Assembly: GCF_023238205.1 (NCBI RefSeq)
Contig: NZ_CP096659.1
Location: forward strand, 2,807,626 to 2,871,625
From: Halorussus limi
GTDB taxonomy: Archaea; Halobacteriota; Halobacteria; Halobacteriales; Haladaptataceae
Reading direction: 5' to 3'
Length of the DNA stretch: 64,000 bases
Each line of letters begins with the position of its first letter. The stretch's first letter is position 1. Below are positions 16,501 through 23,653 of the stretch, piece by piece. A model generated the notes under the pieces. It was not told the origin of the DNA and did no database searches. It saw only the letters and a list, made by a program, of their open reading frames with translations. A program made the translations under genes and the position numbers.

Positions 16501-16680
16501 TCAGACCGCTCGCCCGCGCCGCGACAGTCCTATCAGCACCGACCCCGCGGCCAGCACGAGAACTGCCGCCGACAGTAGCAGCGTGGTGTACGCGAGGTTC
16601 AACACCAGCGGTGCGAACAGGACGAGCGTCCCGACGACGATGAGTCCGACCCCGCCCCAGAGTTGCGTGTCGTCGTCCAT
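16501..16680 (-). CDS. 59-residue two-helix membrane protein
   Basis: The frame reads MDDDTQLWGG, then helix 1 (VGLIVVGTLVLFAPLVLNLA) and helix 2 (LLLSAAVLVLAAGSVLIGLS), ending RRGRAV. The C-terminal segment LAAGSVLIGLSRRGRAV resembles LAAGAVLIGTAEDGRPV of the protein at 17980-18162, so the two are paralogues. They flank a Tat lipoprotein gene on the same strand. Function is unknown; the repeated pair suggests a local duplication. Confidence 0.65.
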   Translation of the reverse strand: MDDDTQLWGGVGLIVVGTLVLFAPLVLNLAYTTLLLSAAVLVLAAGSVLIGLSRRGRAV

Positions 16681-16705
16681 GCACCTCGTATCATCGTCCG
16701 GTAAC

Positions 16706-17872
16706 TTAGGTCCGATTGCCGGTTGCGGTGGTCTCGGGCGTCGTCGGTCGCCAGTCGTCGGGGTCGGCCGAGAGCGGCACGGCCCGGGTCTCGGTGACGG
16801 TCTGGCGTCGGTCGTACCTCCGGACCGCCGCCGTCCCGCGTTCGGGGGCCTCGCCGGGAATCCGTGAGAGCAGGAGGTTAGTGAACTCCGCGTTCAGGGC
16901 TCCGCCGAAGTCGTGGCGGAGTTGCACGACCGCCTCGCGCCCGTCGGTGACGACGTCGGTCGGCCAGAGGTGGTAGCCGTTCGCTCCCAGTCGGAGTTGG
17001 AGCGCCAGCAGGTAGCCGTCCTCGTAGTCGGTTTCGCGGACGAACTCGGCGAAGGCGGCGTCCGTCGGCGCGAACTGCTCCGCCGCCTCCGGCGTCGTGA
17101 CGAGAGCGCCGCCCGGCACGTCCAGCGAATCGCTCGGCGGGTCGCTTCTCGACTCGACGTTCACCGTCTCGAACACCGGCCGGTTCGGCGGCGCGAACGT
17201 CTCGGTTCGATAGACCGACTCGACGCCGAAGGCCCCTGCCCTGTCGACGACGGTCACGCGGACCTGCGAGGCGACGCCGGACGGAACTCGGAGGAGTAGC
17301 GTCGAAGTCGCCGGACCACCGCGCTGTCGGTTTCTCGACTCGACGTGACAGACGACCTGCGGCGGTGCGGCGTTCCAGTCCACGAAGTCGAACGCGAGGC
17401 CGAACGCCGAGGAGGGGAGTTCGGTCTGCACCGCGAGTACCGCGGTCGTCTCGAAGTCGGTTTCGGCGACGAACCGCTCGACGGCTTCGGCGTTCGGTCC
17501 GACTCTACCGGCGGGGACGCTCGACGCGTCGAGTCGTTCGGCGTCGCTCTCGCTGTCGAGAACGTGAGCGTAGTACCGCGTCGCGGTGTCGGAGACGCCC
17601 CAGTCGAAGACGGGCGTCTCGTGGACGAACGCGACCGCGCGGCCGTCCACAGTCCGCTCGGCGCCGGTCCTCGACTCGGCGGTCGTCTCCGTTTCGGTCG
17701 TCGATTCGTCGGTCGCTCGGACCGGCCGCTCGGCGGTCGTCGCGTCCGCGGTCCGCTCCGTCGTTCGCGTCTCTTCGGTCGTCCGCGTTTCCGGGGTTCC
17801 CGAGCAACCGGCGAGCGTGCCGGCGACTCCGAGCAGACCCGCCCGGAGGAGGGCGCGGCGGGAGGGCGACAT
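16706..17872 (-). CDS. Tat lipoprotein, haloarchaeal, unknown function
   Basis: 388 residues from MSPSRRALLRAGLLGVAGTL. This is a twin-arginine signal followed by the lipobox LAGC (Cys ~23), so the protein is exported folded and anchored by lipid. After a Thr/Glu-rich stalk (~25-70) come two similar β-rich halves: compare ERFVAETDFETTAVLAVQTEL (first) with AEFVRETDYEDGYLLALQLRL (second), showing an internal duplication of a roughly 150-residue unit. Each ends in a substrate- or ion-binding-like β-sandwich. The longer upstream frame is arginine-rich and not coding. No function is recognised. Confidence 0.75.
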   Translation of the reverse strand: MSPSRRALLRAGLLGVAGTLAGCSGTPETRTTEETRTTERTADATTAERPVRATDESTTETETTAESRTGAERTVDGRAVAFVHETPVFDWGVSDTATRYYAHVLDSESDAERLDASSVPAGRVGPNAEAVERFVAETDFETTAVLAVQTELPSSAFGLAFDFVDWNAAPPQVVCHVESRNRQRGGPATSTLLLRVPSGVASQVRVTVVDRAGAFGVESVYRTETFAPPNRPVFETVNVESRSDPPSDSLDVPGGALVTTPEAAEQFAPTDAAFAEFVRETDYEDGYLLALQLRLGANGYHLWPTDVVTDGREAVVQLRHDFGGALNAEFTNLLLSRIPGEAPERGTAAVRRYDRRQTVTETRAVPLSADPDDWRPTTPETTATGNRT

Positions 17873-17979
17873 ACTCCGACCGAGAGTCAGACGATTGAAA
17901 TTACTTCCGGCTCTCGCTCGGGCGACCCGCCGGACGACTCGGCGGATGGTCCGGCGGATGGCCGACCGACCGCTCGCCG

Positions 17980-18162
17980 TCAAACCGGCCGCCCGTCTTC
18001 CGCAGTGCCGATTAGCACCGCGCCGGCCGCGAGGCCGAGGACCGAGACCGCGCCCGCCTCGCGGGCGAAAGGGAGGCCGAGCGCGACCGACCCGAACAGT
18101 AGGACTCCGGCGATGACGAGGACCGCGACTCCGTACTTGCTCTGTGCGTTATCAAGTACCAT
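17980..18162 (-). CDS. 60-residue two-helix membrane protein
   Basis: The sequence is MVLDNAQSKYG, then helix 1 (VAVLVIAGVLLFGSVALGLP) and helix 2 (GAVSVLGLAAGAVLIGTA), ending EDGRPV. It is a paralogue of the 59-residue protein at 16501-16680 in its C-terminal 17 residues. Both lie on the minus strand on either side of the Tat lipoprotein gene. The role is unknown. Confidence 0.65.
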   Translation of the reverse strand: MVLDNAQSKYGVAVLVIAGVLLFGSVALGLPFAREAGAVSVLGLAAGAVLIGTAEDGRPV

Positions 18163-18303
18163 GGTCGTGGTTACGGCGGTGAGACGCTTGGCTCCGATTC
18201 CGGAGATGTTCGGCGGAGCGCCGCTGATTCCCTTTAAATCCGGACGACGCTTCGTCGTCGCCTACTCGCGACGGTCCGTCCCGCCGACGCGAACAGACAA
18301 TCT

Positions 18304-18319
18304 TTTAGGCTTGCCTAAA
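18304..18319. promoter_or_regulatory. iron-box-like palindrome (DtxR/SirR/Idr-type operator) before the RGP glycosyltransferase
   Basis: A perfect palindrome with arms TTTAGGC and GCCTAAA around a TT spacer, matching TTAGG-N4-CCTAA. It overlaps the TTTTAGG stretch that sits where the TATA box should be, 32-17 bases upstream of the ATG at 18337. Haloarchaeal DtxR-family iron regulators bind this type of sequence. Repressor binding here would block TBP/TFB. The same core recurs at 19611 before the ferric transporter. Confidence 0.7.
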
Positions 18320-18336
18320 CCAATTCGTGGTAACGA

Positions 18337-19512
18337 ATGAGCGCGACAGAGGACATCTGCGTCGTCGTCCCGACGATTCGGGAGTACGAGTGCATGCGGG
18401 CGTACTTCGACAACGCCCGCGCACACGACTTCGACTTGGACCGCCTCCACGTCCTGTTGGTCACGGAGGACTTCTGCGACACCGACGCGATGCGCGAGAT
18501 GCTGGCCGACGAGGGCGTCTCGGGGGAGGTCTTCGACGGAACTCGGCGCGAGGAGTGGTACGAAGCGCGGGGCATCGCGGAGTACGACCACCTCGTGCCC
18601 GCCGCGAGTCACGCCGAGACGAGTTTCGGCCTGCTGTACATCTGGGCCAACGACTTCGACTACGGCTTCTTCGTGGACGACGACACCCTACCCCACGAGG
18701 ACTTCGACTTCTTCGGTCGCCACATGCGGAACCTCGACTTCGAGGGCGAGGTGACGGAGGTTTCCTCGGACGAGAACTGGGTCAACGTCCTCTACCAGAA
18801 CTTCGAGGAACACGGTCTCTACCCCCGAGGCTACCCCTACGCCGCGATGGGCGAGACCGTCGAGACCGACACCGCCCGCGTCTCGGACGTGGTCGCCTCG
18901 CAGGGCCTCTGGACCAACGTCCCGGACCTCGACGCGGTCCGCATCCTGATGGACGGCGACCTGCAGGGGCAGGCCCAGACTCGCACTACGAAGGCCGATT
19001 ACGCCGAGGACTTCGTGGCCGCGCGCGGCAACTACCTCACCGTCTGCTCGATGAACCTCGCGTTCGAGCGCGAGATTATCCCGGCGTTCTACCAGCTTCC
19101 GATGGACGACAACCGGTGGGACGTGGGCCGGTTCGACGACATCTGGTCGGGCGTCTTCCTCAAGCGCGCCTGCGACGTGCTGGGCAAGCGCATCTACAAC
19201 GGCGCGCCGCTCTGCGAACACAACAAGGCCCCGCGCTCGACCTTCGACGACCTGAACAACGAGGTGCCGGGGCTGGAACTCAACGAGCACCTCTGGGAAA
19301 TCGTGGACGGCGTCGGCGAAACCGCGAGCGCCGGTGGCGACTCCTACGCGAGCGTCTTCGGGGCGATGGCGACCGAACTCGCCGAGGGCGACTTCGAGGA
19401 GTACGAGAACGGCGCGTTCTTCAACTACGTCGGCGAGTACATGCTCGACTGGCTCTCGGCGCTCGACGAACTCCGCGCCATCGACCCGACGCCCGCGCCG
19501 GCCGACGACTGA
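18337..19512 (+). CDS. reversibly glycosylated polypeptide-type protein (PF03214; UDP-arabinopyranose mutase/alpha-1,4-glucan-protein synthase-like)
   Basis: 391 residues. It starts with ICVVVPTIREYECMRAYFDN, the GT-A nucleotide-binding strand seen in this family, and has the metal-binding DDD triad in FFVDDDTLP (~D114-D116). Later motifs typical of the family are RGYPYAAMG, TKADYAEDFVAARGNYLTVC, WDVGRFDDIWSGVFLKRACD and NGAPLCEHNKAPRSTFDDLN. Plant members interconvert UDP-arabinopyranose and furanose and self-glycosylate; the archaeal substrate is not known. An iron-box palindrome overlaps its promoter, and it lies 120 bases before the ferric transporter operon, so it appears to belong to an iron-starvation regulon. 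Confidence 0.85.
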   Translation: MSATEDICVVVPTIREYECMRAYFDNARAHDFDLDRLHVLLVTEDFCDTDAMREMLADEGVSGEVFDGTRREEWYEARGIAEYDHLVPAASHAETSFGLLYIWANDFDYGFFVDDDTLPHEDFDFFGRHMRNLDFEGEVTEVSSDENWVNVLYQNFEEHGLYPRGYPYAAMGETVETDTARVSDVVASQGLWTNVPDLDAVRILMDGDLQGQAQTRTTKADYAEDFVAARGNYLTVCSMNLAFEREIIPAFYQLPMDDNRWDVGRFDDIWSGVFLKRACDVLGKRIYNGAPLCEHNKAPRSTFDDLNNEVPGLELNEHLWEIVDGVGETASAGGDSYASVFGAMATELAEGDFEEYENGAFFNYVGEYMLDWLSALDELRAIDPTPAPADD

Positions 19513-19610
19513 GTCGCTCCGCCGACGCCCGAAACGCCTCGCGGACACCGGAACCCCCTGCCGGGGTCAGAGACGACTCACGGACGCCGGAATCGGTAGG
19601 TATAAGAGTT

Positions 19611-19624
19611 TTAGGCCGACCTAA
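19611..19624. promoter_or_regulatory. iron-box-like palindrome before fbpA
   Basis: TTAGG-CCGA-CCTAA, the same core as at 18304. It lies directly downstream of a TATA box (TATAAG at 19601-19606) and about 10 bases upstream of the start codon at 19633. A repressor bound here would sit on the transcription start, which fits iron-dependent repression of ferric uptake. Confidence 0.75.
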
Positions 19625-19632
19625 TTCTAGAT

Positions 19633-20781
19633 ATGAGCGAGCGTCGAACGTGGACACGTCGTCGTCTCCTCGCGTCGGGCGCGGTCGGCGCGACAGCGGG
19701 TCTCGGCGGCTGTCTCTCGCGGTTTACGAACCAGCAGAACGAGAACGCGGACCTCAGCATCTCCGACTTCCGCGGGTCCGGACCGATGGTCGAGTCCCGG
19801 TCCGCGCCGGGCGGTACCTCGATGGACGACCTGCCGGACCTCGACGGCACCCTCCAGGTCTATCTGGGCGGCGGCGAGGGCGGCCTCTACGAGAACCTCG
19901 TCCGACTCCTCGAACGGAAGTACTCGAACTTCACCGCCAAGGTCCGGATGGCCCCCTCGACCCAGTTGGCCAACGAGATAATCGAGGTCGAGAAGGGCGG
20001 CGATAGCTCCGCCGACGTGTTTTGGTCCATCGACTCCACGTCGCTCGGCCTCGTCGCCGACGCCGGAATCACGACCGAACTCCCCCAGCGCGTCGTGAAA
20101 CCGGTGCCCGAGGGCTTCCGGGCGGGCGACCGCTCGTGGGTCGGCGTCGCCGGACGCGCGCGGTCGATTCCGTACAACACCGACGAGTTCTCCGAGTCCG
20201 ACCTCCCGAACAAAATCGGCCAGTTCACGAAGAACGCCGGCCTGAAAGGGGCGATGGGCTGGGCACCGACCTACGGCGCGTTCAAGTCGTTCGTCACCGC
20301 GATGCGACTGCTCGAAGGGCCCGAGAAGACGAAGCAGTGGCTCCGCGGGATGCAGAACCAGAACATTTCGCGGTACCCCGACGAGTTCCAGGTGTCGAAC
20401 GCCGTCGCCGACGGCGAGATTACGGCCGGGTTCGCGAACCACTACTACGCGCTCCGGGTCATCGCGTCCCGCGAGAACGCGCCCATCGACCTCGCGTTCA
20501 CGAAGAACGACGCGGGCGCGCTGGTCAACGTCTCCGGGTGTGAAATCATCCAAGGCACCGACCAGAAGGAACTCGCGGCCGACTTCGTCCGCCACCTGCT
20601 TTCGGCGGAGGCACAGGAGTTCTTCGCCACGAGGACGTTCGCGTACCCGACGGTGCCCGAGGTCCCGCCGGTCGGCCCACTCCCGACGGTGGACAAACTC
20701 CAGCCGCCCCAAATCGACCTCTCGAAGCTCTCGAACCTCGAACCGACCCTGAAACTGATGCGCGAGGTGGGGGTGCTGTAG
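19633..20781 (+). CDS. fbpA: iron(III) ABC transporter substrate-binding lipoprotein
   Basis: 382 residues. It begins with a Tat lipoprotein signal (RRRLLASGAVGATAGLGGC, lipid Cys ~27), then a Ser/Asn stalk. The mature part follows the FbpA/AfuA fold: TLQVYLGGGEGGLYENLVRL, DVFWSIDSTSLGLVADAG, RARSIPYNT, WAPTYGAFKSFVTAMRLLEG, and later FANHYYAL with paired tyrosines that bind ferric ion in this family. It captures ferric iron outside the membrane and hands it to the permease. It has a TATA box at 19601 and an iron-box operator at 19611. The stop is followed after three bases by the permease start. Confidence 0.88.
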   Translation: MSERRTWTRRRLLASGAVGATAGLGGCLSRFTNQQNENADLSISDFRGSGPMVESRSAPGGTSMDDLPDLDGTLQVYLGGGEGGLYENLVRLLERKYSNFTAKVRMAPSTQLANEIIEVEKGGDSSADVFWSIDSTSLGLVADAGITTELPQRVVKPVPEGFRAGDRSWVGVAGRARSIPYNTDEFSESDLPNKIGQFTKNAGLKGAMGWAPTYGAFKSFVTAMRLLEGPEKTKQWLRGMQNQNISRYPDEFQVSNAVADGEITAGFANHYYALRVIASRENAPIDLAFTKNDAGALVNVSGCEIIQGTDQKELAADFVRHLLSAEAQEFFATRTFAYPTVPEVPPVGPLPTVDKLQPPQIDLSKLSNLEPTLKLMREVGVL

Positions 20782-20784
20782 CGG

Positions 20785-22440
20785 ATGGCCGCCAGCGACC
20801 GCGTCCGCGAGACGGCCGCGACGTTCGGCGACGACGGGGAGTCCCCGCCGGTCTCGCTGGTCCTGCTGGCGGGGTCGGTCGCTGCGCTCGTCGCCTTCCC
20901 GGTCGTCTGGCTCGTCCTGCGGTCGCTCGAAATCGGCCTCCAGCAGGCGCTCGACCTGCTCTTTCAGCCCTCGACGCTCGAAGTCGTGACCAACAGCGTC
21001 GCGCTCGTCGCGGGCGTCACGCTCGGGTCGATTCTGATAGGCGTTCCGCTGGCCGTCCTCACGGTCCAGACCGACCTGCCGTTCCGACGGTTCTGGACGG
21101 TCGTCGTCTCGCTCCCGCTGGTCGTGCCGAGCTATATCGGCGCGTTCGCGTTCGTCTCGGCGTTCGGTCCCCACGGCGTCCTCTCGGACCTGCTCGCGCC
21201 GCTCGGCGTCGAGTCGATTCCGACCATCTACGGCTTCGAGGGCGCGACGCTGGTGCTGACGCTGTTCACGTACCCGTACGTCTTCCTGACGACCAGAGCC
21301 GCGCTCCTCTCGTTCGACGGGACGCTGATGGAGGCCGCCCGGACGCTGAACCACGGCCGGTGGGCCGCCTTCCGGAAGGTGACGCTGCCCCAAATCGCGC
21401 CGGGCATCGCGGCCGGGGGCCTGTTGGTCGCGCTCTACGCGCTCTCGGACTTCGGCACGCCCGCCATCATGCACTTCGAGGTGTTCACTCAGCAGATATA
21501 CGTGACGATGTGGGAACCGAACCACGCCGCCCTGCTGTCGCTCCAACTGCTCGCGTTCGCGGCGGTCGTCCTCGCGCTCGAAAACCGGGTCTCCGAGAGC
21601 GAGGAGGGCGCCCACGTCTCCCGCGGGTCGGGGTCGGTCCGCATCTCGCTGGGCCTCTGGAAGGTTCCGGCCCTGCTGTTCTGCGCGCTCGTCGCCACCC
21701 TGTGTCTGGTCGTCCCGGTCGGCATCCTCTTCATGTGGCTGACCCGGAGCGACCCGGCCTACGCCGGAGGCGGCTTCGACTTCTCGTGGATTTACGGCCT
21801 GAACTCCGGGTGGGTCGCGCTGTTGGCCGCGCTGGCCGCGACGCTCGGAGCGCTCCCGGTGGCGTATCTCTCGGGCCGGTCGGACTCCCGACTCGCCACG
21901 CTGTTCGAGCGCGCAAGCTACGTCGGTTACGCGACTCCGGGCGTCGTGTTGGGTCTCGCGCTGGTGTACTTCGCGTCCTCGACCACCCCGGAGGTACTGG
22001 GCGTCGAACTCAGCCTCCACCAGACGATTCCGTTGCTCGTGTTCGCCTACGTCGTCCGGTTCCTCCCGCAGGCGGTCGGCGCGGTCCGGTCGTCGATACT
22101 GCAGGTCGACCCCAAACTGACGGAGGCCGCCCGGACGCTCGGCGAGTCGCCGGGGTCGGCGTTCCGGCGCGTGACGCTCCCGCTGGTCAAACCCGGCGTG
22201 GTCGCGGGCGCGGCGCTGGTGTTCCTGACGACGATGAAGGAACTCCCAGCGACGCTCGTCCTGCGTCCGACAGGTTTTGAAACCCTAGTCACGTACATCT
22301 GGCGCGTACAGGACGCGGGCTACTACGGGCAGGCGGCGGTTCCGGCGCTCGCCCTCGTGGGCGTCTCCGCGCTCTCGATGCTGGTCCTGCTCAAGCAGGA
22401 CGGGAGCCTCGTGCGGCGGGAAGGAGGAAAGGATGCCTGA
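20785..22440 (+). CDS. fbpB: iron(III) ABC transporter permease, fused two-domain
   Basis: 551 residues with about 12 membrane helices. It contains two copies of the BPD_transp_1 domain, as in bacterial FbpB/SfuB: the EAA-type loops are visible as EAARTLNHGRWAAFRKVTLP (first half, ~190) and EAARTLGESPGSAFRRVTLP (second half, ~450). These contact the ATPase. The reading frame is coupled to its neighbours: three bases after fbpA and an 8-base overlap with the ATPase gene. It forms the inner membrane channel for ferric iron. Confidence 0.9.
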   Translation: MAASDRVRETAATFGDDGESPPVSLVLLAGSVAALVAFPVVWLVLRSLEIGLQQALDLLFQPSTLEVVTNSVALVAGVTLGSILIGVPLAVLTVQTDLPFRRFWTVVVSLPLVVPSYIGAFAFVSAFGPHGVLSDLLAPLGVESIPTIYGFEGATLVLTLFTYPYVFLTTRAALLSFDGTLMEAARTLNHGRWAAFRKVTLPQIAPGIAAGGLLVALYALSDFGTPAIMHFEVFTQQIYVTMWEPNHAALLSLQLLAFAAVVLALENRVSESEEGAHVSRGSGSVRISLGLWKVPALLFCALVATLCLVVPVGILFMWLTRSDPAYAGGGFDFSWIYGLNSGWVALLAALAATLGALPVAYLSGRSDSRLATLFERASYVGYATPGVVLGLALVYFASSTTPEVLGVELSLHQTIPLLVFAYVVRFLPQAVGAVRSSILQVDPKLTEAARTLGESPGSAFRRVTLPLVKPGVVAGAALVFLTTMKELPATLVLRPTGFETLVTYIWRVQDAGYYGQAAVPALALVGVSALSMLVLLKQDGSLVRREGGKDA

Positions 22441-23653
22441 ACGCTCTCGACACGACGACTCCGACACGATGGACCGAACCCACCACGACGCGACCACGAC
22501 CGCGCGACGCCGTGAGAGTGACACTGATACCGACCGAGACCCCGAGACCGTTCTCGAACTCGACGGCGTCGTCAAGGAGTACGCCGCCGAAACCGCTGTA
22601 GACTCACTGTCGCTGTCGGTCCGAGAGGGCGAACTCCTCACGCTCCTCGGCCCCTCCGGGTGCGGCAAGACCACGACCCTCCGCACGATGGCCGGCCTCG
22701 AACGCCCCGACGCCGGGACGGTCCGCCTCGGCGGCGAGGTGGTCGCCGACGAGACCCACTCGGTCAACCCCGAGAACCGCGACGTGGGGCTTGTCTTTCA
22801 GGACTTCGCGCTGTTCCCCCACCTCACTGTCGCCGAGAACGTCGCGTTCGGACTCACAGAGGCCGACGAGGCCGAGACCGACCGGCGCGTCTCGGAACTC
22901 CTCGACCTCGTGGACCTCTCGGGCCACCGCGACGCCACGCCCGACGAGTTGTCCGGCGGCCAGCGACAGCGCGTGGCCCTCGCGCGGTCGCTCGCGCCCG
23001 AACCCGACATCCTCCTGCTCGACGAACCCTTCTCGAACCTCGACGTTCGCCTGCGCGTCGAGATGCGCGAGGAGGTCCGCCGGATTCTGAAGGAGGCGGG
23101 TGTCACCGCCGTCTCGGTCACTCACGACCAAGAGGAGGCCCTCTCCATCTCCGACCGCGTGGCCGTCATGAACGACGGCCGGGTCGAGCAGGTCGGCAGA
23201 CCCGAGAGCGTCTTCGAGCATCCCGAGTCGCGATTCGTCGCCTCGTTCCTCGGACAGGCCGGATTCCTCTCGGCGCGGTCCGAGGAGGGGACGGTCGTCA
23301 CGCCCATCGGAAACTTCGCGCCCCAACGGCTCAACGGCCTGACGACCGAGTACGCGGGCACCGACCTCGACGTGCTGGTCCGGCCCGACGACCTCCGGGC
23401 GACCGTCGTCGAGGAGTCGGAGGCCGACGGCCACATCGTCCACCGCCAGTACACCGGACCCTCCTTCGTCTACCGGGTGGAACTCCACAACGGCGACCTG
23501 GTCCACTGCCAGCACAACCACGTCGAGGAACTCGACATCGGCAAGCCGGTCCGGGTCGAACTCGACGCCGACCACACGCTTGCGTGGTACCCGCCGCGGG
23601 ACGGCGAGGAATCGGCCACCGAGCGGGTTTCGGACTCGGTACGGCCCCGATGA
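22433..23653 (+). CDS. fbpC: iron(III) ABC transporter ATPase
   Basis: 406 residues. A ~40-residue charged, disordered leader precedes the ATPase. Walker A is GPSGCGKTT (~73-81), Q-loop FQDFALFPH, signature LSGGQRQR (~173-180), Walker B ILLLDEPFSNLD (~193-204), and the H-switch VTHDQEEAL. A C-terminal TOBE-like domain follows (~265-390: VLVRPDDLRATV, HRQYTGPSFVYRVEL). Together with fbpA and fbpB this is a complete ferric importer. Start could also be the internal ATG at residue 13. It overlaps the next gene as ATGA. Confidence 0.92.
   Translation: MPERSRHDDSDTMDRTHHDATTTARRRESDTDTDRDPETVLELDGVVKEYAAETAVDSLSLSVREGELLTLLGPSGCGKTTTLRTMAGLERPDAGTVRLGGEVVADETHSVNPENRDVGLVFQDFALFPHLTVAENVAFGLTEADEAETDRRVSELLDLVDLSGHRDATPDELSGGQRQRVALARSLAPEPDILLLDEPFSNLDVRLRVEMREEVRRILKEAGVTAVSVTHDQEEALSISDRVAVMNDGRVEQVGRPESVFEHPESRFVASFLGQAGFLSARSEEGTVVTPIGNFAPQRLNGLTTEYAGTDLDVLVRPDDLRATVVEESEADGHIVHRQYTGPSFVYRVELHNGDLVHCQHNHVEELDIGKPVRVELDADHTLAWYPPRDGEESATERVSDSVRPR

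Noticed and set aside
19627-22020. Nearly 800-codon minus-strand frame opposite the fbpA/fbpB-type genes
   Set aside because: Arg/Glu/Gln-rich with no membrane helix or motif; the plus strand has a full ABC transporter operon.
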